Below, one piece after another: positions 33,770 through 42,924 of a DNA stretch of 64,000 bases. Source of the DNA: Ignavibacteriales bacterium. Its GTDB lineage: Bacteria; Bacteroidota; Ignavibacteria; Ignavibacteriales; Ignavibacteriaceae. Numbering within the stretch: the first letter of the stretch is position 1; each line of letters begins with the position of its first letter. Under the pieces are notes generated by a model. The model saw only the letters and a program-made list of their open reading frames with translations. It was not told where the DNA came from and did not search any database. The stretch lies in the NCBI GenBank assembly GCA_016709155.1, contig JADJEI010000013.1:434001-498000 (forward strand), read 5' to 3'. The translations under genes and the position numbers were made by a program.

Positions 33770-33944
33770 ATAATAGGGATTTTATGCTTTTGGAATAAAC
33801 CTAATTTCTTAGTTAGCTTGTCTACCATACGATCCCGGGCTCATTATATGGGCTCATCGCGGCAGGCGTTAATGTTCCAAAGCCAGAAAATTTTCAACAC
33901 CAGCAGCAATAAAGATTTATGTTTTATCATCACGCAATACCCGA

Positions 33945-34580
33945 ATGAAGACAAACTTTGCATCTGTTATTTCAATTATTGGACACCCTCTTTTAACTCT
34001 TTCCATTTTTGCCATCATTGCATTATTTGCATACGAAGAATTTCAAAGAGCTTTTTTACATTCATCATTTATTGTAGCTGGTATTTTTTTACCCCTTGCA
34101 ATAAAAATGTATCTGAATTATAAAAATGGCACTTACACCAACTTTGATGTTTCTGATAAAACACAAAGGCAATCGTGGTATGGATTTGCTATTTTGATAT
34201 TGCTAATAGTTACTATTATTTTATTTGCAACAGACCAACCCCGGACATTGCGGTTATCTGTTTTATTTTCGTTGATACTCGTGGTTACCTCTCAAATAGT
34301 AAACTATTTTATAAAAAGTTCATTACATGTATCATTTAATATTTTTTTATCTTTTCTCATCGTGCCTATGAATTTTATTGCAGGATTACTCTTCCTGGTT
34401 TTTACGATACTTATTGCATGGGCAAGATTAACTTTGAAGAGACATACAATCAAAGAAATTATCGCCGGTGCTTTCATCGGATTAATTATCGGCATATCAT
34501 CTTTGTTATGTATTGGAAAAATCGCTAATGGGCAACCCTTCAATATTAAAATAGATTATGAAAATATCAAAATTAAGTAA
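33945..34580 (+). CDS. PAP2-like membrane protein
   Basis: A 211-residue membrane protein with about six hydrophobic segments, resembling membrane phosphatases of the PAP2 superfamily in its second half: a KSSLHVSFNIF stretch near residue 123 where the family has PSGH, and ARLTLKRHTIKEIIAGAFIG where it has SRxxxxxHxxxD. The catalytic residues are only partly kept, so phosphatase activity is uncertain. It starts at 33945 and ends 2 bases before the DUF3052 gene, probably one transcript. Confidence 0.55.
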   Translation: MKTNFASVISIIGHPLLTLSIFAIIALFAYEEFQRAFLHSSFIVAGIFLPLAIKMYLNYKNGTYTNFDVSDKTQRQSWYGFAILILLIVTIILFATDQPRTLRLSVLFSLILVVTSQIVNYFIKSSLHVSFNIFLSFLIVPMNFIAGLLFLVFTILIAWARLTLKRHTIKEIIAGAFIGLIIGISSLLCIGKIANGQPFNIKIDYENIKIK

Positions 34581-34582
34581 AT

Positions 34583-35014
34583 ATGAAAACCACAGGATAT
34601 TCAAAAACATCATTAGCAAAAAAGCTTGGTATAAAAGATAATTTTAATATCAGGATAATCAATGCACCTGAATACTATTTCAAACTGTTCTCTGACCTTC
34701 CAATCCACCTAGAGATCAATGCGAACCGTGCAGGTAAAAAAGATTTTATTCATTACTTCGAAACTTCTGCTGAAACACTCAATTCAACTTTGCCTAAACT
34801 GAAAAAAGAAATTCAACCCAACGGAATAATCTGGATTTCCTGGTATAAAAAATCTGCAAAGAAAGATACTGACATTACCGAGGATATTATCCGCGATATT
34901 GCTTTAAAAAATAGTATGGTGGATATTAAAGTCTGTGCAATAGATGAAATTTGGTCAGGACTCAAATTAGTTATTCGATTGAAAGACAGAATACTTAAAG
35001 ATGGAAAACTTTAA
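34583..35014 (+). CDS. DUF3052 family protein
   Basis: A 143-residue soluble protein. It matches the small DUF3052 fold: GYSKTSLAKKLGIKDN at the start, then FIHYFETSAETLNSTLPKLK, GIIWISWYKKSAKKDTDITE and a final VDIKVCAIDEIWSGLKLVI. No enzymatic residues are known for this family. It starts 2 bases after the PAP2-like gene. The intervening 35015-35043 is empty. Confidence 0.7.
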   Translation: MKTTGYSKTSLAKKLGIKDNFNIRIINAPEYYFKLFSDLPIHLEINANRAGKKDFIHYFETSAETLNSTLPKLKKEIQPNGIIWISWYKKSAKKDTDITEDIIRDIALKNSMVDIKVCAIDEIWSGLKLVIRLKDRILKDGKL

Positions 35015-35043
35015 TAAAATGGATATTCAAAATTCGCCCAATT

Positions 35044-35143
35044 TTAAAGTGTGTTTACTGCTGTTGATAAGCTTTGCTGATTTAAAAGGCTGTAAATCTG
35101 AGTTGTTTTATTATCTTCATGCCCCAACAACTCTTTAACTATA
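35044..35143 (-). pseudogene. Tyrosine recombinase C-terminal fragment
   Basis: On the minus strand the codons read IVKELLGHEDNKTTQIYSLL then NQQ and a stop at 35044-35046. LGHxxxxTTxxY is the catalytic box II and nucleophile Tyr region of phage-integrase/Xer-type recombinases. Upstream it is cut exactly at the end of the IS remnant (35144). The rest of the gene was not found on the other side of the IS. It marks a past integration boundary. Confidence 0.65.
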
Positions 35144-35595
35144 TAGTCGACCCTTAAAAACCCAAATTTCTTTTGGGGAGTAAATAACTTGATTGAAAAA
35201 AGAAATAATCGGCGAAATAAAGTGATGATGAAAAAAGTAATGAAAAGATGATCTCCATTTTCTCATCATCCTCTTAAAATTATAGGCTGCTGCTGATAAC
35301 ATTACATTTATCGCATCACCTGTTATCCCTTTGTAGAAATTTCTCTTCATTCTGTGATCTGATTTCAGATGTCCTATCATCGGTTCTATTGCAGCTCTTC
35401 TGCCAATATGAGTAATGAATATTTCTGATCCAGTATGTCTTTTAACGAAAAGAATAAACTGATCTGTGATTATCCCCCCTGCCTTTGCCATAGGCATGGC
35501 TATGGCATTCTTACATTTTAAACCAAATCTTTTTTCACTTTTTTATTTGTTTTTTTCTACTTTAATAACTTATTCCACTTTTTAAGGGAGGACTA
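35144..35595 (-). mobile_element. Internally deleted IS5-like element
   Basis: Ends TAGTCGACCCTTAAAAA (35144) and, inverted, TAGTCCTCCCTTAAAAAG (to 35595) are near-identical terminal repeats. Inside, a minus-strand frame (35497 to 35135) encodes GRRAAIEPMIGHLKSDHRMK and NVMLSAAAYNFKRM, the C-terminal DDE-domain end of IS5-superfamily transposases. The N-terminal and central parts are missing, so both ends survive around an internal deletion. Its outer 90 bases match the remnant at 18990 in inverted orientation. The gap 35596-35820 shows no gene. Confidence 0.75.
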
Positions 35596-35820
35596 AATAG
35601 TAGAAAAACTGTCTGCTACCTTCCCAGTTTTCACTTCATTAATTTCTTTTTGACAAATAGGAAGCTTCTATGATCAAATTAATCTATAAAAATGGAACCT
35701 TTTGGGCATAATTATAAAAATTGAAGAATGAAATTAGATTTCAAGAATATTTCTTGAATTTTATTGTTGATTTTTATTTTGAATTAATTTAAGTTCACAT
35801 CAAAAATAATTAGGATTATT

Positions 35821-38457
35821 ATGAGTTACTCGAAAATTCTTAAACCCCGGACTGAAGTTCTTAAAGGTGATGGCATTCAAGGAATAATTGATTTGGAAAA
35901 CCTACGAACACAGAAAAAGAAAACGATTGAGTCATCACCAAAAGAACTTCTTGATTTGACTTACCCAACAAGTGATATAAGAAATGTTCTCTCGAAACTT
36001 CACGAACGATATAACTCAACCGAGCAAACCGCTGGACTATTTTTATTGGAAGGTTTCAAAGGTAGTGGTAAGTCACATCTTGAATTGTTAATCTATCATT
36101 TGCTCTCACATCCTGAACTAGGCAGCCAATGGATGAGTGATCATAATATTAAGTGCACCCTACCTAATAACATTCTTACACTAATTAATAAATTCACTGA
36201 TTTTCCAAGTAATTTTCTTTGGAGGGTTATCTTTGAAAAACTTGATGCCGCTGACTTACTAACTGGAAATGAATTACCAAACCTTGATCAGTTACGGTCC
36301 GCATTAAATGGAAGAAGGATTGCGTTAATTTTAGATGAGTTAGAGATAGGCTTCGAACTAATAAATAATGAATTCAAAGCAAAGAACTTAGCATTCCTTC
36401 AGATGCTTAGTGAAGAAGCTCAACGATCTGAAAATTCCGCAATTACAATTTTTGCATCTGTCTATGATTCACATAAAGAACCCGGAGCGACATTAAAGAG
36501 AGTTCCGAGAGTTGAGATAAAGTTTTCTGAACCTAAAGATAGAAAATCAGTTGTCCTCCATAGGATTTTCTCAAACTATAAATCACACGATAAATCTAAA
36601 GTAGAAAACATCGTTCAAAGTTTTGTAAATCAATGGAAAAAGAATGAAGTAAAAGTAGACGAAAAATATATTGACTCCTTTCAGGAAAGTTATCCATTTA
36701 CACCTGAAGTAATTGATATGTTGTTTAACCGTGTGCTTGTAAAGGATTTTCAAGGTAATAGAGGTCCGCTAAGTCTACTAGGCCGAATTGTTCAGCTTAC
36801 AGCAGAGAAAGAGGATATTGTTTCAACAGCGCACTTTGATTTCAATGATAAAAGAATTCGGAACTATCTGCTTGATCTTGATAACAATCAGACATTACTT
36901 CAATGTGCACAAAATGATTTTAGGGACTTGCAAACAATTAAAAGATCAAATGATGTTATCAACTCAACACTAATATCTACTTTATGTTCTTCAGGAACTG
37001 TTAAGGGTATTAAAGAAATTGAGCTAGCAAGACAGGTACTAAAACCTGGTGATGATTTTAATGATTTCCAGGCAAGTATTAATACCCTCGTAAAATTTGG
37101 ATCTTATTTCCACAAATCGGAGGATACATATTACTTTGATACTCAGGAGAAGCCATTCGCTAAAGTTGAATATCGTTCACTGAGAATTCCGCGTGAAGAT
37201 GCTCTTGATTTTGCCCTATCACGCTGGGGCCAGCACATATTTAACGACTCATCAGCTATTGTATTCAGGGACGTGGCTCAAGTGAAAAATGATTTGCTGA
37301 AGCTCGAAAAAAATTCACCAAGATTTATTTTAGCACCAAAACGGTTAACAGATACTGAAAGAAAAGAGATATACCAGGGAGTTGAAAACCGGAATCTTGT
37401 AATTCTTCTTGAACCAAAGTCAGACGTATTTAACATATATGAAAATCAGGATATAATTAAATGGGCACAACTATCTTTAGCTGCCAAAGAGCTGAAATCA
37501 GGTGCCAGTGACTATGAACGTAAGAGACAGTATGAACGTATAGAAATAGATAATCAAAAATATGTTGACGATGCGTTCAAACGTGCTGGTATTGCCTATG
37601 TAATGGTAAGACTTAATAAAAACGAAATTGATTTCGAACTTGAATCAGTTGGAAATGCAGTTCAAAAAAATGAAGTTATTGAAAGTCTCAAAAAGAGTTT
37701 CTATCCACGACAAATCTTTGAAGAACACCTTCAGGATGAACTTGGCAGGTTCAAATCAATTGGCAAGAGCTGGCTCGTGAATCAATCAATAAAGGATGTA
37801 AAAAACACGTATAGAAAAACCTTAGGCTTCCCTGTTGTGCTGGCCGAAACCAACTTAATAGATGCAATTAAAAATCTATGCTTAAATAAACTTATCGGAT
37901 TAGCACACCCAAGAGAGAAATTCTGTGGCTCGCATCCTAATTACAGTGGCTCTGAATGGGATGACGTTCAGGTTGTTGAACCATTTTTAGATGATAAAAC
38001 TGATTCAGGTTTTATTCCGCACAGACCAGTTGAACGGTCTGTTGAACAAGAATTAAATGATATTGGTGTACTCACTGATAACGGAATTAGCGGCAGAATT
38101 ATCCCGGGAGCAGAACCAATAAATATTAGTACGGCTAATTTTAAGTCCATTGGTGAATTGAGACAAGAAATAGCTTCGAGATTAAATGAAAAAGAAAATG
38201 GTGTCATTGAGAATATCCGGTTTACAATCTTTCTTGAAAAAACTTCAATTGATATTAGCACGTTACCTTCTTCACTAAGAGGATCATTATCTGGTAATGG
38301 TGATCTCAATTTCGAATTAAATATCTTCAAGTCTGGAAATTTCTCGAAGTCACAGATCGAGCAGCTATCAGAGCAACTACCTTCGTATCAGGATGCTGTT
38401 TATAAAGCTACACTTAAAGGTTATGTTAAAAAAGAAGAACCAGTAAATGAAAAATAG
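35821..38457 (+). CDS. DUF499-type AAA+ ATPase of a BREX/Pgl-like system
   Basis: An 878-residue ATPase. It has a Walker A motif at 78-85 (GFKGSGKS), a Walker B at about 168-174 (RIALILDEL), and the long DUF499-like body with helical region and a C-terminal domain ending LPSYQDAVYKATL. In defence islands this type of ATPase pairs with DUF1156 methyltransferases, as here, and probably plays the BrxC/PglY role (inference). It overlaps the PglZ gene by 11 bases. The ATG is at 35821. Unlike many downstream genes it has no frameshift. Confidence 0.75.
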   Translation: MSYSKILKPRTEVLKGDGIQGIIDLENLRTQKKKTIESSPKELLDLTYPTSDIRNVLSKLHERYNSTEQTAGLFLLEGFKGSGKSHLELLIYHLLSHPELGSQWMSDHNIKCTLPNNILTLINKFTDFPSNFLWRVIFEKLDAADLLTGNELPNLDQLRSALNGRRIALILDELEIGFELINNEFKAKNLAFLQMLSEEAQRSENSAITIFASVYDSHKEPGATLKRVPRVEIKFSEPKDRKSVVLHRIFSNYKSHDKSKVENIVQSFVNQWKKNEVKVDEKYIDSFQESYPFTPEVIDMLFNRVLVKDFQGNRGPLSLLGRIVQLTAEKEDIVSTAHFDFNDKRIRNYLLDLDNNQTLLQCAQNDFRDLQTIKRSNDVINSTLISTLCSSGTVKGIKEIELARQVLKPGDDFNDFQASINTLVKFGSYFHKSEDTYYFDTQEKPFAKVEYRSLRIPREDALDFALSRWGQHIFNDSSAIVFRDVAQVKNDLLKLEKNSPRFILAPKRLTDTERKEIYQGVENRNLVILLEPKSDVFNIYENQDIIKWAQLSLAAKELKSGASDYERKRQYERIEIDNQKYVDDAFKRAGIAYVMVRLNKNEIDFELESVGNAVQKNEVIESLKKSFYPRQIFEEHLQDELGRFKSIGKSWLVNQSIKDVKNTYRKTLGFPVVLAETNLIDAIKNLCLNKLIGLAHPREKFCGSHPNYSGSEWDDVQVVEPFLDDKTDSGFIPHRPVERSVEQELNDIGVLTDNGISGRIIPGAEPINISTANFKSIGELRQEIASRLNEKENGVIENIRFTIFLEKTSIDISTLPSSLRGSLSGNGDLNFELNIFKSGNFSKSQIEQLSEQLPSYQDAVYKATLKGYVKKEEPVNEK

Positions 38458-39424
38458 TTTTGATTTTAATACAGTATTTGATCTTCTAACAACACCTGGT
38501 GAAAGGATACCTTTAATACATAGGTGGATGAAAGAGAATGTCTGGTCTGAATCAGCTTTCAAATCAATGGACATTAAAACGTATTTTGAATCTGGTGAAA
38601 AACAAATTCAGAAACTTGAAGAGTTGATATTAACAAGCAGTAATGGAATTTATGATGAACTTTCTGCTCTTGCAGAGAAGAATTCTTCACTGCTTGAAGA
38701 ACTAAAACAATCTAAAACTGCTTTAATCATATTTGATGGTACTTCTATAAGAGAGTTGCCTTTGCTTGAAAGTCTGGCAGTAAACACGGGTTTTCAAATA
38801 ATAGAATCAAATTACCAAGCATCGGCACTTCCAAGCGATACTGTATCATTTGTCGAGCAAAGATTGGTTGGAAAAAGTATTTCGCCATCCCAACTGGAAA
38901 GTAGAAAAGAATTAAGTAGCCGAAACATAAAATCATATTATTATGATACTCCTATACGACATTTCGAAATTAAATCATCCGAGTTGAATTATCTTCTATG
39001 GTCAAGTTTTCCTGATGGTACATATACAAATTTTGAAGCCAGGAATTCTCTTCACTTTGAAACTTTCATAAAACAGTTTGATCTCGTGTGGAAAAATATT
39101 GTTATGGCAATACCCAGGGGATACAGAATTATAATCACGAGTGATCACGGTTATGTATATCTTAATAATGGTTTCGAATCACAGTCAAAAGGTGATATGG
39201 CTTTGAGATTTCTTAACCAGGAAAGATTCAGATATTACTCTGAGGATGAAGAAATTCCACTAAACAATTCTGAACTAAAAATAATATCTAACCGCAGATT
39301 AGGAATACTGAAAGGCAGAATAAAAAATAGACCGAAAGGACAATCAGCGAATAAAGTTTTTCGTCATGGCGGTTTATCTTTAATGGAAGTATTAACACCA
39401 TGGTTGATAATTCAGAGGAGTTAG
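38447..39424 (+). CDS. PglZ domain protein
   Basis: A 325-residue protein with the alkaline-phosphatase-like PglZ domain. IIFDGTSIRELPLL (Asp97, Ser100 at the nucleophile position) starts the first metal motif, and RIIITSDHGYVYLNNG (Asp233-His234) is the second. It is shorter than full BREX PglZ proteins and consists of the core with an N-terminal extension of about 85 residues. The role is likely in the BREX/Pgl-like phage defence complex with the ATPase that overlaps it. The CD-NTase gene follows 12 bases later. Confidence 0.8.
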   Translation: MKNSFDFNTVFDLLTTPGERIPLIHRWMKENVWSESAFKSMDIKTYFESGEKQIQKLEELILTSSNGIYDELSALAEKNSSLLEELKQSKTALIIFDGTSIRELPLLESLAVNTGFQIIESNYQASALPSDTVSFVEQRLVGKSISPSQLESRKELSSRNIKSYYYDTPIRHFEIKSSELNYLLWSSFPDGTYTNFEARNSLHFETFIKQFDLVWKNIVMAIPRGYRIIITSDHGYVYLNNGFESQSKGDMALRFLNQERFRYYSEDEEIPLNNSELKIISNRRLGILKGRIKNRPKGQSANKVFRHGGLSLMEVLTPWLIIQRS

Positions 39425-39436
39425 CTGAGGTAATGT

Positions 39437-40681
39437 ATGGAAAAATATTTCGACAAATTTCTTGAAAACATAAAGCTAACTCAGTCCCAGAGGGAAGATG
39501 CTAAAACTAAATACGATGGAGTTTGTGAAAAACTTCATAACTATTATTATGAGGATACAGAATACAATGGTTCGACTAAATTATTAATAGGTTCTTATGG
39601 AAAAAAAACAAACATAAGACCCGCAAGGGATGTAGATGTGATATTTAAGATGCCAGATGAGAAATTTGATCAATACAATAATGCCTCAAATGGACAATCC
39701 AACCTTCTACAAAAAATTAGATCTATTTTAGAAGAGAAATATCCAAACACCGCGATTAAAGTATTTGAAAAAGTTGTTGTCGTAGAATTTTCTGAATCAA
39801 AACATAATGTTGAGTTGTTGCCAGCATTTGAACAGGAAGATAAAAAATTCAAAATCCCCAATTCATCACAATGTGGTTCCTGGGAAATATGGAATCCTAG
39901 GGCAGAAATAGATAAAATAAATACTTCAGATATAAGAAATGATGGTAGAACAAGAAGACTGGTTAGGATGATTAAAAAGTGGAGTGAAAGATGTTCAATA
40001 AATCTTAAGTCTTACATTATTGAAAACTTATCGATGAAATTTTTAGATGACAACAATTACAAATTCACTTATACTGATGTTATGTTATACGATTTCTTTG
40101 AGTTTCTTAAGAGCGAAGTTGACTCAAGAAATTTATCTTATGTTGAAACTGCGTGTAAAAGGGCGAAGAAGGCTATAGAATACAAACAAGCTGATAAAAT
40201 AATAAAAGCAATTGCTCAATGGAAAAAAGTATTTGGTAATGATTTTCCAGGTCAGAAATTACTTAAAGAAGCTACAACAAGTGAAAAATATTATGCACCA
40301 AAAGAAGAATTTATTGAGGATTACTATCCGGTGGAATTAGACGAAAGTCAATACGTTAAAATAAACTGTAAAGTTACCCAAGATGGTTGGCGACCAGCAT
40401 TACTCAGTAATTTAAGATTTTTACAAAAAAGGCTAAAGCTGCTCTTCTTTATCGAAGAAACAAATGTTGATGAACCATTTGATGTTATGTGGAAGGTTAG
40501 GAATTATGGTGATGAAGCCAAATCAAGTTGTGATTTGAGGGGGCAAATTTGGAGAGATGGTGGAAATAGAGAAAGAACTGAAAATACTAAATACTATGGT
40601 GATCACTATGTAGAGTGCTATATAATAAAAAATGATAAATGCATTACATACGATAAGTTAATAATCCCAATCAGAAATTAG
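39437..40681 (+). CDS. CBASS CD-NTase (SMODS-type nucleotidyltransferase)
   Basis: A 414-residue cyclic-oligonucleotide synthase. The catalytic loop reads GSYGKKTNIRPARDVDVIF, with Gly52-Ser53 and the metal-binding Asp65 and Asp67. The third acidic position is Glu126 in NVELLPAF, where most CD-NTases have Asp. The C-terminal region (about 285-414) is an AGS-C-type sensor domain: FDVMWKVRNYGDEA, LRGQIWRDGGNRERTENTKY and HYVECYIIKN. On phage infection it should make a cyclic nucleotide that activates the effector in the next gene. It sits between pglZ-like and toxin-antitoxin genes. Confidence 0.9.
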   Translation: MEKYFDKFLENIKLTQSQREDAKTKYDGVCEKLHNYYYEDTEYNGSTKLLIGSYGKKTNIRPARDVDVIFKMPDEKFDQYNNASNGQSNLLQKIRSILEEKYPNTAIKVFEKVVVVEFSESKHNVELLPAFEQEDKKFKIPNSSQCGSWEIWNPRAEIDKINTSDIRNDGRTRRLVRMIKKWSERCSINLKSYIIENLSMKFLDDNNYKFTYTDVMLYDFFEFLKSEVDSRNLSYVETACKRAKKAIEYKQADKIIKAIAQWKKVFGNDFPGQKLLKEATTSEKYYAPKEEFIEDYYPVELDESQYVKINCKVTQDGWRPALLSNLRFLQKRLKLLFFIEETNVDEPFDVMWKVRNYGDEAKSSCDLRGQIWRDGGNRERTENTKYYGDHYVECYIIKNDKCITYDKLIIPIRN

Positions 40682-40688
40682 GAACATT

Positions 40689-41201
40689 ATGGATGACACA
40701 GCATATGAAATTGTAAAAGAATGTGAAAGAGAGGAGGAAAATTGTTTATACACATCGACTACTTTCTTTTACTGGTTAAAGTCTCTAAGAAGACTAAGAA
40801 CATTTTTTATCATCACTCCACTACTCTTGGGTGGATTTTCAGGAGTTAAAATACTTACTTCATCAGAGATTGACTGGGTTAAGTATATAGTTGGGATATC
40901 TGCACTACTTGCCGGCATTATTCCTAGTATCTATTCGGCTCTTAAATTAGATCAAAAAATAGAACAAGTTGATTCAGCAGCATCAAACTACAAAATATTT
41001 CAAGGAAAATTTCGCAGATTAAAAAATATTGACTCGAAGACATCTGGTTTCAAAGACGAGTTTGATCAAGTTATAGAACAATACGAAGCTCTTAAATCTG
41101 CTAGTTTAACTCCACCAGAAAGATTTTTTGCTAGAGCAAAATCTAAAATCGATAGGGGTCACTATGATTTTTCAGTTGATATAAAAAATAATAATAAGTA
41201 A
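40689..41201 (+). CDS. SLATT domain 2TM effector
   Basis: A 170-residue protein that begins 7 bases after the CD-NTase. It has two membrane segments (about 38-58 and 66-84) flanked by charged helices. The pattern EENCLYTSTTFFYWLKSLRR ... LDQKIEQVDSAASNYKIFQG matches SLATT effectors, which are thought to permeabilise the membrane when they sense the second messenger. With the cyclase it completes a minimal two-gene type I CBASS. It has no other recognisable domain. Confidence 0.75.
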   Translation: MDDTAYEIVKECEREEENCLYTSTTFFYWLKSLRRLRTFFIITPLLLGGFSGVKILTSSEIDWVKYIVGISALLAGIIPSIYSALKLDQKIEQVDSAASNYKIFQGKFRRLKNIDSKTSGFKDEFDQVIEQYEALKSASLTPPERFFARAKSKIDRGHYDFSVDIKNNNK

Positions 41202-41227
41202 ATCAAATATGCATTAAGGCAAATTAT

Positions 41228-41494
41228 ATGGCAAAGATCAAGCAACAAGATAACAAGGAAAAAGTAGGTACAATTCTCGATAAGAACATTGTTAAAAAAA
41301 TTAAAGACCGCTCACATCGAGAAGGAAGATCTATTAGCGAAATTATCCAGGATGCAATTCTTAAATATGAAGAGATTGAGCCAACAAAGCTTGAACTGAG
41401 AAAAGCAGCGGTGGCAAGATTTTGCTCAAAGCCCTTTAATCTTAATCAGAATGAAATAGAAGAATTATTAACCGAGGATTACTACGAACAATGA
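41228..41494 (+). CDS. Ribbon-helix-helix antitoxin-like protein
   Basis: An 88-residue protein with a ribbon-helix-helix core: GTILDKNIVKKIKDRSHREG forms the strand and first helix and RSISEIIQDAILKYEE the second. The C-terminal tail is acidic (NQNEIEELLTEDYYEQ), suited to binding a toxin. It overlaps the PIN gene by four bases, the usual antitoxin-toxin arrangement. It probably represses its own operon, which would lie inside the defence operon. Confidence 0.75.
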   Translation: MAKIKQQDNKEKVGTILDKNIVKKIKDRSHREGRSISEIIQDAILKYEEIEPTKLELRKAAVARFCSKPFNLNQNEIEELLTEDYYEQ

Positions 41495-41994
41495 ATCTAT
41501 TACAGATACCCCAACAACAGCCGGTAATAATAGATACGAATATTTTTGTCTATGCTGCACAACGTGACTCAAAACAGTGTATTAAGCTTTTAGAGAAATG
41601 TGCCACAGATGAAATGTTTGGAATTTTACCAACTCATATTCTCGCGGAACTCACTCATGTTTTGCTGCTTGCTGAAGCCAGAGATCTTGGTTTGATTAAA
41701 GGTTCTAATCCGGCAAAACAGCTTTCAGAAAATCCAAACAAGATAAAAGCATTAAACAGATATGAAGTTTTAATTCGTGACTTACTTTCTATCGGATTAA
41801 AACTCGAATCTTTACAAAGAGAAGATTTTTTAACTGCAATGTCATTGCAGAGGCAATATGGTTTACTCACAAACGATGCATTGTTTTTAGCAGTTGCAAT
41901 AAGATTAAGAGTAACCGCTGTAGTTTCTGCCGATTCTGTTTTCAAAAATATTCAAGGAATTTTTCTGTATTCACCAGATGATATAAATGAATAA
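41491..41994 (+). CDS. PIN domain ribonuclease toxin (VapC-like)
   Basis: A 167-residue PIN-domain nuclease with all four acidic residues: Asp15 (IIDTNIFVY), Glu53 (LAELTHVL), Asp129 (LTNDALFLAVA) and Asp148 (VSADSVF). Such toxins cleave RNA. Its start overlaps the antitoxin stop by four bases, and its end overlaps the methyltransferase start by eight. The tight packing suggests the pair is read as part of the operon. It could stabilise the island, or be a defence component itself. Confidence 0.8.
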   Translation: MNLLQIPQQQPVIIDTNIFVYAAQRDSKQCIKLLEKCATDEMFGILPTHILAELTHVLLLAEARDLGLIKGSNPAKQLSENPNKIKALNRYEVLIRDLLSIGLKLESLQREDFLTAMSLQRQYGLLTNDALFLAVAIRLRVTAVVSADSVFKNIQGIFLYSPDDINE

Positions 41995-42838
41995 TACAAA
42001 ACGAGCTATAGAAGAATCATTTCCAATTGTTGAAATAAACAAACTTGCAGTTCCTGAACGTAATGCGTTCAAGCCTATTTACACTATGCATAAGTGGTTC
42101 GCCCGCAGATCTTCTTCTGTGTTCCGTGCTATACTGCTCGCAGCAATGAAACCTGCCGGGACTGATATTATGGAAGAATTCTATAAAGACCATACTAACG
42201 ATCCAGATACTAATGGCAAAGTTATTTTGGATCCGTTTATGGGTGGCGGAACAACTGTTGTTGAAGCTTTACGACTTGGCTGTAAAGTAATCGGTATTGA
42301 CCTTAACCCTGTTGCCTGGTTTATTGTAAAAACTGAAATTGAACCTGTAGATATTGATGAGTTAAAAAAATCATTTGAAAGACTTTCTAATAGGATTGTA
42401 AGCTGGTCCGGAAAGCCATTAAAAGAAACTTTACTTGATCTTTATAAAACAGAATGCCCTTCTTGCGGAAACAAAGATGCTGATATTATTTATACGTTTT
42501 GGGTCAAGTCAGCTCCCTGCACTACTGGAACTTGTGAGCATCAAACACCGCTTTTCTCAGATTATATTATTTCGCATAAAAAACCATCTATAAGATATTA
42601 TGAAGATTGTGAATGCCCGGAATGCAATAAAAAGTTTGATTGGGAAATTGAACCCGTTGCTCTTATTGGCAACAAGTCTTTGATGATAAATGCTACCCAG
42701 TTTTCTGCGGGAATTGGTAGAGCGTCTGCACGATGGTCTTATGCACCGGAAAAATCTAAAACAGAATGCCCCTGGTGCAGCAAAAGTGTAACGCCGGTGA
42801 TTAAAAAAATAAAAAGAAACGTAAAAAAGTTCCATTAA
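41987..42838 (+). CDS. DUF1156 DNA adenine methyltransferase, N-terminal part
   Basis: First part of a large adenine-specific methyltransferase of the DUF1156/PglXI type. The N-terminal DUF1156 region (FPIVEINKLAVPERNAFKPI, then HKWFARRSSSVFRAILLAAM) is followed by the SAM motif DPFMGGGTTVVEA and zinc-finger-like Cys pairs (CPSC, CECPEC, CPWC). The frame fails at about 42815 in the run of A. The sequence continues in the +1-type frame as KRKKVPLNVLFCPSCEE. In BREX-type systems this enzyme marks self DNA and takes part in phage exclusion. Confidence 0.8.
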   Translation: MNNTKRAIEESFPIVEINKLAVPERNAFKPIYTMHKWFARRSSSVFRAILLAAMKPAGTDIMEEFYKDHTNDPDTNGKVILDPFMGGGTTVVEALRLGCKVIGIDLNPVAWFIVKTEIEPVDIDELKKSFERLSNRIVSWSGKPLKETLLDLYKTECPSCGNKDADIIYTFWVKSAPCTTGTCEHQTPLFSDYIISHKKPSIRYYEDCECPECNKKFDWEIEPVALIGNKSLMINATQFSAGIGRASARWSYAPEKSKTECPWCSKSVTPVIKKIKRNVKKFH

Positions 42839-42924
42839 ATGTTTTATTCTGTCCTTCCTGCGAAGAAGTCTGGCAGTACAGAGGTGAACTAAAAACAGAT
42901 TCTATTGTTGATTGTCCCACTTGT

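Noticed and set aside
33818..34123. Plus-strand open frame of about 100 codons
   Set aside because: It overlaps the PAP2-like gene in another frame and its product has no domain character.
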